A stretch of DNA of 64,000 nucleotides from Leptothrix discophora (lineage in GTDB: Bacteria > Pseudomonadota > Gammaproteobacteria > Burkholderiales > Burkholderiaceae_C), in NCBI RefSeq assembly GCF_030705305.1, contig NZ_JAUZEE010000003.1, positions 186,001-250,000 of the forward strand. The letters run 5' to 3'. The position numbers and the translations under genes are program-made. The notes under the pieces were generated by a model. It had not been told where the DNA came from. It ran no database searches and saw only the letters and a program-made list of their open reading frames with translations. Below are positions 34,858 through 43,566 of the stretch, piece after piece; position 1 is the first letter of the stretch, and each line of letters opens with the position of its first letter.

Positions 34858-35652
34858 ATGAGCGCACAAGCCAACATCGTGATGAAGGCCACCGGCCTGA
34901 TCAAGCGCTATGGCCAGGTCACGGCCCTGGACGGCGCGGACTTCGAGCTGCGGGCCGGCGAGATCCTCGCGGTCATCGGCGACAACGGCGCGGGCAAGTC
35001 CTCGCTGATCAAGTGCCTGTCGGGCGCGACGATCCCCGACGAAGGCTCGATCGAGCTGGACGGCAAGACCATCCACTTCAAGAGCCCGATCGACGCCCGC
35101 CGCGTCGGCATCGAGACGGTCTACCAGGACCTCGCGGTGGCCCCGGCGATGACGATCGCCGAGAACCTCTTCCTCGGTCGCGAGCTGCGCCGGCCCGGCT
35201 TCGCCGGCAGCGTGCTGCGGATGATCGACAAGAAGAAGATGCTCGAACAGAGCATCGCCCGGATGAACGACCTGAAGGTCGGCATCCGCTCGATGACGCA
35301 GGCGGTGGAAACGCTGTCGGGCGGCCAGCGGCAGTGTGTCGCAGTGGCCCGCGCGGCAGCCTTCGCCGAGCATGTCGTGATCCTCGACGAGCCGACCGCG
35401 GCGCTCGGCGTCAAGGAAGGCAACATGGTGCTGGAACTGATCCGCCGGGTGCGCGACAAGGGCCTGCCGGTGATCCTGATCTCGCACAACATGCCGCACG
35501 TCTTCGAGATCGCCGACCGCATCCATGTCGCCCGCCTGGGCAAGCGTGCCGCCGTGCTGAACCCGAAGAAGATCAGCATGAGCGACACCGTCGCGGTCAT
35601 GACCGGGGCGATGCCGCCGGAGCAGATCCCGGCGGAGTGCCTGGCGCACTGA
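34858..35652 (+). CDS. frcA: Sugar ABC transporter ATP-binding protein, single-cassette type
   Basis: A 264-residue ATPase: Walker A GDNGAGKSS, signature LSGGQRQCVAVARA, Walker B VVILDEPTAALG, and the H-loop SHNMPHVFE. Most sugar ABC ATPases of this class have two fused cassettes (about 500 residues); this one has a single cassette, as known for FrcA. GGGAGG lies before the ATG. It completes the frcBCA importer. Confidence 0.9.
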   Translation: MSAQANIVMKATGLIKRYGQVTALDGADFELRAGEILAVIGDNGAGKSSLIKCLSGATIPDEGSIELDGKTIHFKSPIDARRVGIETVYQDLAVAPAMTIAENLFLGRELRRPGFAGSVLRMIDKKKMLEQSIARMNDLKVGIRSMTQAVETLSGGQRQCVAVARAAAFAEHVVILDEPTAALGVKEGNMVLELIRRVRDKGLPVILISHNMPHVFEIADRIHVARLGKRAAVLNPKKISMSDTVAVMTGAMPPEQIPAECLAH

Positions 35653-35692
35653 GCGTCGACACCACGAGGCCCACGGCCCGCCCACCCATCGC

Positions 35693-35721
35693 AAGCCCCT
35701 GACCCGCAACGGCAGGGGCTT
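35693..35721 (+). terminator. Hairpin between frcA and the mutarotase gene
   Basis: AAGCCCCTG (35693-35701) and CAGGGGCTT (35713-35721) form a nine-base stem with an extra CC/GG pairing possible in the loop. No T-run follows, so it may act as an mRNA stabiliser or weak terminator. Confidence 0.45.
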
Positions 35722-35742
35722 GTCCGCCACAAGGAGTCCCCC

Positions 35743-36213
35743 ATGCTCAAGGGCATCGATCCGCTCATCAGCCCCGACCTGCTCAAGGTCCTGGCCGACA
35801 TGGGCCATGGCGACGAGATCGTCATTGCCGACGCCAACTTCACCGCCGCCAGCCTGGCGATCGGCCCGGACGGCGTGCGCAAGCCGCTGGTGCACCTGCC
35901 GGGCGCGGGCATCCTGCGCACCGTGCAGGCCGTCATGGGCCTGCTGCCGCTGGACGTGGCGGTCGAGCAACCGGTCGCCTACATGCACGTCAGCGGCCAG
36001 CCCGAGGGCTACCGCAGCCGCCTGCAGCGTGACGTGGTGCAGTGGCTGGACGAGAACGGCCATGCCCGGCCGGGGCAGTGTCAGGCGATCGAACGGTTCG
36101 CCTTCTACGATCGCGTCCGCACCGCCTACGCGATCGTGCTGACCAGTGACCTGCAGCCCTACGGCAACGTGATCCTCAAGAAGGGCGTGATCGGCGAGGC
36201 ACTGGAACCGTGA
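35743..36213 (+). CDS. RbsD/FucU family sugar mutarotase
   Basis: A 156-residue protein of the RbsD/FucU family, which interconverts anomers of pyranose/furanose sugars. Landmarks are LLKVLADMGHGDEIVIADANF at residues 13-33 (catalytic His in MGHGD) and the C-terminal TSDLQPYGNVILKKGV. AGGAG lies seven bases before the ATG. Behind a fructose-type importer it would speed conversion of the imported sugar to the form used by the kinase. Confidence 0.87.
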   Translation: MLKGIDPLISPDLLKVLADMGHGDEIVIADANFTAASLAIGPDGVRKPLVHLPGAGILRTVQAVMGLLPLDVAVEQPVAYMHVSGQPEGYRSRLQRDVVQWLDENGHARPGQCQAIERFAFYDRVRTAYAIVLTSDLQPYGNVILKKGVIGEALEP

Positions 36214-36270
36214 CCGCGTGATCACCTGACCCTCCCCAACTGTCCTGCGGGACAACGCTGCCCTGCCGCC

Positions 36271-37596
36271 GTGGCCTACGACACCATCGATCCCAGTCCC
36301 AGCCCGGCGCCCGCCGGCTCGCCAGCGGCACCGCGGGGGGGTGACGGCCGTCCGGCCGAGGCCGCATCGCGTCCCGCCGAAGCCGCATCGCAGCTGCGCC
36401 CGCGCGGCTCCAACCATGCCGGCATGCGGCAATACAACGAGCGCGTCGTGCTGCAGGCCATCCGCCTGCATGGCGACCTGCCCAAGGCCGACCTGGCGCG
36501 GCTGACGCACCTGAGCACGCAGACCGTCTCGCTGATCGTCAACGCGCTGCTGGAGGACGGCCTGCTGGTCAAGCGCCAGCCGCTGCGCGGGCGCATCGGC
36601 CAGCCTTCGGTGCCGATCGCGCTGAACCCCGACGGGGCCTATGCCATCGGCGTGAAGATCGGCCGGCGCAGCATGGACGTGCTGGTGATCGACTTCACCG
36701 GTTCGGTGCGCGAACGCTCCAGCGTCGCCTATGACTTCCCCGATCCGCTGACCCTGTTCGGCGACCTGCGACGGCTGCTCGAACAGTCGGTGGCCAGCCT
36801 CGGCACCGGTGCCGAGCGGCTCGCGGGCATCGGCATCGCGACGCCGCTGTCGCTGGGCAGCTGGCAGGCGCTGCTGGGTGTCGGCGATGACCAGGCCAGC
36901 CGCTGGAACGAGATCGACCTGGCCCAGCGCGTCGGCGAGATGACCGACCTGCCGGTCCACGTCATCAAGGACACCTCGGCCGCCTGCGTGGCCGAGCTGG
37001 TCTCCGGCCGCGGCCGCTCGATGCACAGCTTCCTCTACCTGTTCGTCGACACCTTCGTCGGCGGCGGGCTGGTGATCGACAGCCAGCTCTACAACGGCGC
37101 ACGCGGCAACGCCGGTGCGGTCGGCTCGATGCCGCTGCATGCGGCTGGCGGACCGGCCGGGGTGCCGCCGCAGGTGCTGAGCGCGGCCTCGCTGTTCAAC
37201 CTGCAGCAGCTCTACGCAGCGGCCGGCCTGGACCCGCAGGCCGCCGTCGACGGCCGCGCACTGGAACCGCCCTGGGCCAGCTACACGCGGGTCTGGCTGC
37301 GCAACGCGGCCCAGGCCATGGCGCTGGCCACGGTCAACGCGACCTGCCTGCTCGACCTCGACGACGTGGTGGTCGACGGCGTGTTCGGCCGCGAGCTGCT
37401 GTCGCGCCTGATTGCCCACCTGGAAGAAGCGCTGGACATGCACAACTGGGAAGGCATCAGCCGCCCCAGCGTGCGCGCCGGCACCATCGGCTCGGATGCC
37501 CGCGCGATGGGCGGCGCGCTGTTGCCGCTGTACGCGGCCTTTGCGCCCGACCCGGAAGTCTTCCTGAAGAACCGGGCCAGCGGCGATACCGCCTGA
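36271..37596 (+). CDS. ROK family transcriptional repressor of the sugar operon
   Basis: About 441 residues. An N-terminal Pro/Ala-rich tail with a duplicated RPAEAAS precedes a winged helix (DLPKADLARLTHLSTQTVS, about residues 70-88) and a ROK/ASKHA domain with a glycine-rich segment. The sugar-kinase-like region lacks a clear zinc CxCGxxGC motif, as in many regulators that do not bind zinc that way. It is the last gene of the frc operon and is the best candidate to bind the two palindromes at 32508 and 32630. The GTG at 36271 is used for lack of a better start; the true start may be slightly downstream. Confidence 0.82.
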   Translation: MAYDTIDPSPSPAPAGSPAAPRGGDGRPAEAASRPAEAASQLRPRGSNHAGMRQYNERVVLQAIRLHGDLPKADLARLTHLSTQTVSLIVNALLEDGLLVKRQPLRGRIGQPSVPIALNPDGAYAIGVKIGRRSMDVLVIDFTGSVRERSSVAYDFPDPLTLFGDLRRLLEQSVASLGTGAERLAGIGIATPLSLGSWQALLGVGDDQASRWNEIDLAQRVGEMTDLPVHVIKDTSAACVAELVSGRGRSMHSFLYLFVDTFVGGGLVIDSQLYNGARGNAGAVGSMPLHAAGGPAGVPPQVLSAASLFNLQQLYAAAGLDPQAAVDGRALEPPWASYTRVWLRNAAQAMALATVNATCLLDLDDVVVDGVFGRELLSRLIAHLEEALDMHNWEGISRPSVRAGTIGSDARAMGGALLPLYAAFAPDPEVFLKNRASGDTA

Positions 37597-37673
37597 GCCC
37601 GATGCGCCGCTTGATACGGATCAACTGAGCGAGAGACATGCCAGAGCGGGCCGGGCGGCACGGGCCGGCAACG

Positions 37674-37691
37674 GCCCGACACGTGTCGGGC
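37674..37691. promoter_or_regulatory. 18-base perfect palindrome
   Basis: GCCCGACAC followed directly by GTGTCGGGC, with no spacer. It could serve as an operator for a dimeric regulator or as part of a terminator for the upstream ROK gene; no T-run follows. Confidence 0.5.
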
Positions 37692-37705
37692 AAATGAATT
37701 GGGGA

Positions 37706-37756
37706 ATTCGACACAGCCTTTTCCGGCAATCCCCTGCCGGTATGGGGGTGTCGAAT
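37706..37756. repeat. Nested inverted repeat upstream of the MCP gene
   Basis: Outer arms ATTCGACAC (37706-37714) and GTGTCGAAT (37748-37756) are perfect complements. Inside them CCGGCA and TGCCGG form a second hairpin around ATCCCC. The outer arms repeat the GACAC/GTGTC half-site of the palindrome 15 bases upstream. It may be an RNA structure in the leader or a paired operator. Confidence 0.55.
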
Positions 37757-37933
37757 GCATGCACTCCCTGACACGAACCGCAAGCCCTGACGACAGGCAG
37801 GCGGCTGTGCATGCACGGGCGGGCAACAGGGCACCTCGGTGGTGGTCAGGCCTGGTTCGGTCGCGGAGGTGGACCGGTTGCCAGCGTGGCGACCGGCCGA
37901 AGCCCTCACACACTGCCCTTTTGGAGCCTGCCC

Positions 37934-39865
37934 ATGTCCCTCGTCCGCAAAACCAGCTTCGCGTCCAAGGAATCCGATACCGCCCTTCATGCCATGGCAG
38001 CGGGCATTCCGAAGGCGGTGGCCCGTGACGCAGACGCCCAGCGCAGGCGCGCCCGCACGCTGGCCAAGCAGCAGCAGGCCTCCGAGCGCGTGGCCTCGGC
38101 GTCGAGCCAGCTGGCAGCAGGCATCAACGAGGCCGCTTCGGCCGCCGAGGAGCTCAAGCGCGCCGCCACCCAGATCGCCACCGGCGCCGAAGAGGCCTCC
38201 GGCGCGGCACAGGAGTCGCTGGCGGCCATCACCCAGGTGTCGGCCTCGATCACGCGCCAGATGGCCGCCGTGACCCAGGCCCAGCGCACCGCCGAAGGCA
38301 TGCAGACGCTGGCCGCGGAGATCAACGGCCAGGTCGAGTCGACCGTCAACAACGTCGCCACCGCCGCCCAGCGCCAGGCCGAGTCGGTCAAGATGGTGGC
38401 CGAGCTGGAGCGCCAGGCCGCCAACATCGGCGAGATCGTCAAGGCGGTCGCGCGCATCGCCGACCAGACCAACCTGCTCGCGCTGAACGCCGCCATCGAG
38501 GCCGCCCGCGCCGGCAAGCACGGCAAGGGCTTCGCGGTGGTCGCCGACGAGGTTCGCACGCTGGCCGAGACCAGCGAGAAGAGCGCCAGGCAGATCCAGG
38601 AACTCGTCGGCCAGATCCAGGGCGAGGTCAAGACCATCGCCGAGGGCATCAACCTGAGTGCCGAGACGGTCCGCGGCGAGGTCGAGAAGAGCTCGGTCAT
38701 CCTCAAGCAGCTGGAGCAGATCCGCCAGGACGCCGCCGAGATCGCCGCCGGTTCGGGCGAGATCGCCACCGCCGCCAGCCAGAGCAACGTCGCCGCGCAG
38801 CAGGCCCTCAAGGGCGCCGAGCAGATCGCCTCGGCCGCCAACGAGCAGTCCTCGGCCTGCGAGGAGGCCAACAAGACCGTCACCGAGCAGACCACCGCCC
38901 TGTCGCAGTGCGAACAGACGGCCGCCGGCCTGTCAGAGATCGCCGACGAGCTGAAGAACTCGACCGACATCGCCAAGAGCGCCGAAGAGGTCGCCAGCGC
39001 CGCCGAGGAGCTCTCCAGCGCGGTGCAGGAGATCAACCGCTCGGCCGCGCAGATCATGGTGGCGCTCGACCAGATCCGCAAGGGTGCGCAGACCCAGGCC
39101 GTCGCCAGCGCCGAGTCGGCCGCTGCGGTGACCCAGATCGAGAAGGGTGCGCAGATCGCCGAGACCCGTGCCAGCGTCGCCAACGACCGTGCCGGCGCGA
39201 TCCGCACGCTGCTGGGCGACAACAAGAAGAACATCGACAGCCTGATCAGCGGCATCTCGAACAACGTCGGCACGACCGAGAGCAGCATCGCCCAGGTCAA
39301 GGACCTGGAACTGGTCTCGCGCAAGATCGACAAGATCGTGGACGCCATCACCCAGGTCTCGATCCAGACCAACATGCTGGCGGTCAACGGCAGCATCGAG
39401 GCAGCCCGCGCCGGCGAATACGGCAAGGGCTTCGTCGTGGTGGCCACCGACATCCGCAACCTGGCGCATGACTCGGCCGAGAACGCCGACCGCATCAAGG
39501 ACATGGTCAAGTCCATCCAGGACCAGATCGGCCTGGTCGGTCGGGACCTGAATGGCATCGTCACCTCGGCACTGACCGAGGTCGAGAAAGCCAAGGTCAT
39601 CACGATGAGCCTGAACCGGATCGAGGGCGACGTGGCCGAGATCCAGAAGGGCAACCAGGAAGCGGTGGCCGCCGCCCAGGAAATCGCCACCGCGGTGACC
39701 CAGGTGAAGGTCGGTGTCGAGCAGGTCTCGGCCGCCGCCGCCCAGGCCGAGAAGGCCGCCGAACAGGCCGCGGCCGCTGCCAGGCAGCAGTCGCAGGGGG
39801 CCGAGGAACTGTCGGCCGCGATCGAGGAAATCGCCTCGCTCGCCGACGAGCTGCAGAGCGCCTGA
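37934..39865 (+). CDS. Soluble methyl-accepting chemotaxis protein with two signalling tips
   Basis: A 643-residue, almost wholly helical coiled-coil protein with no transmembrane segment or recognised sensor domain. It has two copies of the MCP hairpin tip: [18 protein letters not shown] near residues 177-194 with [12 protein letters not shown], and a second [18 protein letters not shown] near 475-492 with [12 protein letters not shown]. Each tip is the site where CheA and CheW dock. It starts the chemosensory cluster. GGAG precedes the ATG at 37934. Soluble receptors of this kind are usually linked to non-flagellar outputs such as the Frz-type pathway, which is inference here. Confidence 0.87.
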   Translation: MSLVRKTSFASKESDTALHAMAAGIPKAVARDADAQRRRARTLAKQQQASERVASASSQLAAGINEAASAAEELKRAATQIATGAEEASGAAQESLAAITQVSASITRQMAAVTQAQRTAEGMQTLAAEINGQVESTVNNVATAAQRQAESVKMVAELERQAANIGEIVKAVARIADQTNLLALNAAIEAARAGKHGKGFAVVADEVRTLAETSEKSARQIQELVGQIQGEVKTIAEGINLSAETVRGEVEKSSVILKQLEQIRQDAAEIAAGSGEIATAASQSNVAAQQALKGAEQIASAANEQSSACEEANKTVTEQTTALSQCEQTAAGLSEIADELKNSTDIAKSAEEVASAAEELSSAVQEINRSAAQIMVALDQIRKGAQTQAVASAESAAAVTQIEKGAQIAETRASVANDRAGAIRTLLGDNKKNIDSLISGISNNVGTTESSIAQVKDLELVSRKIDKIVDAITQVSIQTNMLAVNGSIEAARAGEYGKGFVVVATDIRNLAHDSAENADRIKDMVKSIQDQIGLVGRDLNGIVTSALTEVEKAKVITMSLNRIEGDVAEIQKGNQEAVAAAQEIATAVTQVKVGVEQVSAAAAQAEKAAEQAAAAARQQSQGAEELSAAIEEIASLADELQSA

Positions 39866-39913
39866 GCGCCGCCCTTCCCCACCCCCGAAGTCAGCCTACC
39901 CAGGAGGTGTGCG

Positions 39914-41701
39914 ATGCGCACAGCCCTTGCCCTGCGTGACGATCACGCAGAGGCCGCCCTGCGCGGCCATCCCGCGCCCGGTGACCTTGATGCCGCCCCT
40001 CGCGATGCCCGCGACGATCTGGACGCGCTCGATGACGGCAGTGACGACGGCAGCGATGCCGCCAGCCAGAACCGGCAGTTCGTGACCTTCTCGGTCGCCG
40101 GCGAGATGTTCGCGGTGCCGATGGCGCCGGTGCAGGAAATCATCCGCGTGCCGGCCGTCGCCCACCTGCCGCTGGCGCCGCGCACGCTCGACGGCCTGGC
40201 CAACCTGCGTGGCCGGGTGCTGCCCATCATCAACCTGAGGCGCCTGTTCGGCTGCGACGAGCGCGAGCACGACGACGCGACGCGCGCGCTGGTCATCAAC
40301 CTCGGCCAGGCGCTGGGCTTCGTGGTCGACCGCGTCGCCAGCGTCGTCACGATCGAGGCCGGCGAGATGGAGCCGGCCGACGCGATCCAGAGCATCGTCA
40401 GCGCCGACTACCTGACCGGCGTGATCAAGCGCGCCCGGTCCGATGGCGGCCACGACATGCTGCTGTCGATCGACTTCGAGCGCCTGATCGAAGGCCAGTT
40501 CAGCGGCATCGGCGCGCTGCGCGGCGCCGAGCGCGCCGCCAGCAGCATCGGCAACCCGGCCGGCCTGGCCGAGGCTGACGCGCAGGACGACGACGTCGCC
40601 AGCGACGAGCTGCGCCTGGTGTCGTTCTCGGTCGCCCACCAGGAGTACGCGCTCGACATCGCCGAGGTGCAGGAGATCGTGCAGCTGCCCGAACGCATCA
40701 ACGCCTTGCCGAACACGCCCCACCACGTGCTGGGCGTGATCTCGCTGCGCGAGCGGCTGCTGCCGCTGGTCAGCCTGCGCGCGCTGTTCGGCCTGCCGAC
40801 GCTGGACGCTGCCGAGCAGCACCGCATCGTCGTGACCTCGCTGCCCGGCGGCCTCAGCGTCGGCCTGGTGACCGACTCGGTCAAGGAGGTGCTGAGCGTG
40901 CCGCGCGCCCAGGCCGAGCCGATGCCGGGCCTGCTGTCGGCCCAGCAGGACCTGGACGAGTTCTCGTCCATCTGCCGCCTCGACGGTGGCAAGCGCCTGG
41001 TGTCGATCATCGCCACCGACCGCCTGCTGCGCATGCCCGCGATCGAGCGGGCGCTCGATGCCAGCAGCCAACTTCCGACCGAGGACAACAGCGCCATGCG
41101 CCAAGACCGCACCCGCCAGAACAGCCTGCAGAACGGCCTGCACAGCGATGCCGACGACCGCGCCGACAGCGCCGACGACGACACCCAGGTGGTGATCTTC
41201 CGCCTCGGTGCCGAGGAGTTCGGCGTGCCGATCATGAGCGTGCAGGAGATCGTGCGCGTGCCCGAGGCCCTGACCCGCGTGCCGCGCACGCCGGCCTTCG
41301 TCGAGGGCGTGATCAACCTGCGCGGCACCGTGCTGCCGGTGATCGACCAGCGCAGCCGCCTGGGCCTGCCGACCATCGAGCGCAACGACCAGCAGCGCAT
41401 CATGGTCTACCTGATCGGCGGCATGCGCACCGGCTTCATCGTCGACTCAGTGGCCGAGGTGCTGCGCATCCCGCGCGGCCAGATCGTGCCGGCACCGACC
41501 CTGTCGACCGAGCAGAGCCAGCTGATCGGCCGGGTCGCCAACCTCGCGGGCAGCAAGCGCATGGTCATGCTGATCGAGCCCGCGCACCTGCTGCACGGCA
41601 GCGAGATGCAGGCGATGGCGCAGCAGCTCGCCACCCCGTCAGTGACAACGCCGGCCGCCGCCCGCAGCCACGACGACCGCACCGTCGCACGCGCCGCCTG
41701 A
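39914..41701 (+). CDS. Chemotaxis coupling protein with three CheW domains
   Basis: A 595-residue protein built of three successive CheW domains, approximately residues 53-195, 230-375 and 415-570, each with the F/V-V-PI-VQEI(I/V) start and a NLRG-LP(I/L)I or equivalent turn (NLRGRVLPIINL, SLRERLLPLVSL, NLRGTVLPVIDQ). Acidic linkers (DDGSDDGSDAA, DADDRADSADDD) join them. Ordinary CheW has one such domain and bridges receptors to CheA; three in one chain could crosslink receptor arrays. A perfect ribosome binding site (AGGAGG) is present. It follows the double-tip MCP gene and precedes cheB. Confidence 0.9.
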   Translation: MRTALALRDDHAEAALRGHPAPGDLDAAPRDARDDLDALDDGSDDGSDAASQNRQFVTFSVAGEMFAVPMAPVQEIIRVPAVAHLPLAPRTLDGLANLRGRVLPIINLRRLFGCDEREHDDATRALVINLGQALGFVVDRVASVVTIEAGEMEPADAIQSIVSADYLTGVIKRARSDGGHDMLLSIDFERLIEGQFSGIGALRGAERAASSIGNPAGLAEADAQDDDVASDELRLVSFSVAHQEYALDIAEVQEIVQLPERINALPNTPHHVLGVISLRERLLPLVSLRALFGLPTLDAAEQHRIVVTSLPGGLSVGLVTDSVKEVLSVPRAQAEPMPGLLSAQQDLDEFSSICRLDGGKRLVSIIATDRLLRMPAIERALDASSQLPTEDNSAMRQDRTRQNSLQNGLHSDADDRADSADDDTQVVIFRLGAEEFGVPIMSVQEIVRVPEALTRVPRTPAFVEGVINLRGTVLPVIDQRSRLGLPTIERNDQQRIMVYLIGGMRTGFIVDSVAEVLRIPRGQIVPAPTLSTEQSQLIGRVANLAGSKRMVMLIEPAHLLHGSEMQAMAQQLATPSVTTPAAARSHDDRTVARAA

Positions 41702-41741
41702 GCCATGCGCCATCGCAACCCCATGATCGGCTCGAACTGAC

Positions 41742-42860
41742 ATGAAGCGCGTCCTGGTCGTCGACGACTCGGCGCTGATGCGCAAGCTGCTGGGTGGCGT
41801 GCTCACCGAGGGCGGCTACGACGTGCGCACCGCCCGCAACGGCACCGAGGCGGTCGAGGAGGTGGTGCGCTGGACGCCCGACGTCGTCACCCTCGACATC
41901 AACATGCCCGAGATGGACGGCCTGACCGCGCTGTCGCTGATCATGGCCGCCCGGCCCACGCCGGTGGTGATGGTGTCCTCGCTGACCGAGCGCGGCGCGC
42001 TCGCCACCTTCGAGGCGCTGGCACTCGGCGCGGTCGACTTCATCCCCAAGCCCGGCGGCACGATCTCGCTGCACGTCAACGACATCCGCGCCCTGCTGCT
42101 CGACAAGTTGGCCTCGGCCGCCCGCGCGCGGCTCGGCCCGCGACCGGCCGCACGCGCCGCAGCCAAGCCGGTGGCACCGACCCGGCCGGGATCGACCACG
42201 CCGGCCCCGCAGCCCGCGAAGGCCGGTCCCGCCGGCCCGCTGCCGCGTGGCAGTGCCATGCCGGCGGCGTCGCCACGGGCCGGACAGGTGCCCGGCCTGG
42301 TGCTGGTGGGCGTGTCCACCGGCGGGCCGCGCACGCTCGAAGACATCCTGCCCAGGCTGCCCGCGAACTTCCCGTGGCCGGTGCTGGTCGCCCAGCACAT
42401 GCCGGCCAACTTCACCGACACCTTTGCCCGGCGCATGGACAGCCTCTGCGCGCTGAACGTGGTCGAGGTCAACGCCCCGATGGCGCTGTCGCCCGGCCAT
42501 GTCTACATCGGCCGCGGCGGCACCGACCTGACCGTCACCGACCGCGTCGGTGTGCTGCACGCCGCGCCACGACCCGAGACGCCCGGCGTGCTGTGGCATC
42601 CCTCGGTCGAGATCCTGGTCGACAGCGCGATGCAGCACCTGCCGGCGCACAAGCTGGTCGGCGTGATGCTGACCGGCATGGGCAACGACGGCGCCATCGC
42701 GATGGCCCGCCTGCACGCCCAGGGCGGCCGCACGATCGCCGAATCGGCCGACACCGCGGTGGTCTTCGGCATGCCGCAAGAACTGATCGAACGCCGTGCC
42801 GCGACGCTGGTGCTGCCCTGCACCAGCATCGCCTCCCAGCTGCGCCTGTGGCTGCCGTGA
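41742..42860 (+). CDS. cheB: Chemotaxis protein-glutamate methylesterase CheB
   Basis: A 372-residue CheB: receiver domain (VVDDSALMRK, phosphorylatable Asp in TLDINMPEMDG near residue 54), a long Ala/Pro linker (about 125-180) and the methylesterase domain with catalytic Ser in GVSTGGP, His in AQHMP and Asp in TGMGNDGA. It demethylates/deamidates MCP glutamates and resets receptor sensitivity. All catalytic residues are intact. It is followed by a 79-base gap and the HEAT-repeat gene. Confidence 0.93.
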   Translation: MKRVLVVDDSALMRKLLGGVLTEGGYDVRTARNGTEAVEEVVRWTPDVVTLDINMPEMDGLTALSLIMAARPTPVVMVSSLTERGALATFEALALGAVDFIPKPGGTISLHVNDIRALLLDKLASAARARLGPRPAARAAAKPVAPTRPGSTTPAPQPAKAGPAGPLPRGSAMPAASPRAGQVPGLVLVGVSTGGPRTLEDILPRLPANFPWPVLVAQHMPANFTDTFARRMDSLCALNVVEVNAPMALSPGHVYIGRGGTDLTVTDRVGVLHAAPRPETPGVLWHPSVEILVDSAMQHLPAHKLVGVMLTGMGNDGAIAMARLHAQGGRTIAESADTAVVFGMPQELIERRAATLVLPCTSIASQLRLWLP

Positions 42861-42939
42861 CGCACGTCTGTCCCCGGTACCACACCTTGCACCACACCTT
42901 GCACCGCCCCCTGCAACCGCCCTCCCCGAGGACCGACCG

Positions 42940-43566
42940 ATGCCCTTGAAAAAATCCGGCGCCGCGACCGAACTGCACCAGGTCGAGACCCGCGACTACG
43001 GGCGCGACTTCGACGGCCTGGTCGCCCAGCTGCGTGACCCCGAGCCCGGCGTGCGCCGCTGGGCCGCGCGCGACCTGGCCAGCGAGCCGCGCGCCGCCGT
43101 CGCCGTGTGCGCCCGGCTGGCCGAGGAAGGGGACGCCAGCGTGCGGGTCGCGCTGTTCAACAGCGCCACCCAGATCGGCGGCGCGGCCATCGTGCAGGGC
43201 ATGGTCAGGCTGCTGCGCAGCGAGGACGCGGGACTGCGCAACGGTGCGATCGAGGTGCTGGCCGGCCTGCCCGACGCCGTCGCGCCGCAGGTCGATGCGC
43301 TGCTGCGCGACCCCGACAGCGACGTGCGCATCTTCAGCGTCAACCTGCTGGGCGACCTGCGCCACCCGAACGTGCCGCAGTGGCTGGCCCAGGTGCTGCT
43401 GCACGACGAGGCGGTCAACGTCGTCGGCGCGGCCCTGGAGGTCGCGGCCGAGGTCGGCACGGCCGGGACCCTGCCGGCGCTGCGCGCGGCCCGCGAGCGC
43501 TTCGCCGCCGACGCCTACATCAGCTTTTCGGTCGACCTCGCGATCGAGCGGATCGAGTCGACATGA
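42940..43566 (+). CDS. HEAT-repeat protein in the chemosensory operon
   Basis: A 208-residue protein with four to five HEAT-like helical repeats (RRWAARDLASEP, VRVALFNSATQI, LRNGAIEVLAGLP, VRIFSVNLLGDLRHP, AVNVVGAALEVAAEVG). Such repeats serve as protein-binding scaffolds. HEAT proteins are known in some alternative chemosensory clusters, where their partner is generally unknown. GAGGA lies before the ATG at 42940, and its stop overlaps the cheR start, so it is made together with CheR. Confidence 0.85.
   Translation: MPLKKSGAATELHQVETRDYGRDFDGLVAQLRDPEPGVRRWAARDLASEPRAAVAVCARLAEEGDASVRVALFNSATQIGGAAIVQGMVRLLRSEDAGLRNGAIEVLAGLPDAVAPQVDALLRDPDSDVRIFSVNLLGDLRHPNVPQWLAQVLLHDEAVNVVGAALEVAAEVGTAGTLPALRAARERFAADAYISFSVDLAIERIEST

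Larger units (their letters stand above)
37597..37933. other. Structured intergenic region before the chemosensory cluster
   Basis: This 337-base gap separates the sugar operon from the first MCP gene and must hold the promoter of the long chemosensory operon. It contains an 18-base perfect palindrome (37674-37691), a nested inverted repeat (37706-37756) and two copies of TGCATGCAC (37756-37764, 37808-37816). No gene is supported. Confidence 0.55.

Noticed and set aside
34651-37443. Minus-strand frame of over 900 codons across the frc operon and ROK gene
   Set aside because: Antisense shadow. All the sense-strand genes have clear family motifs and ribosome binding sites.
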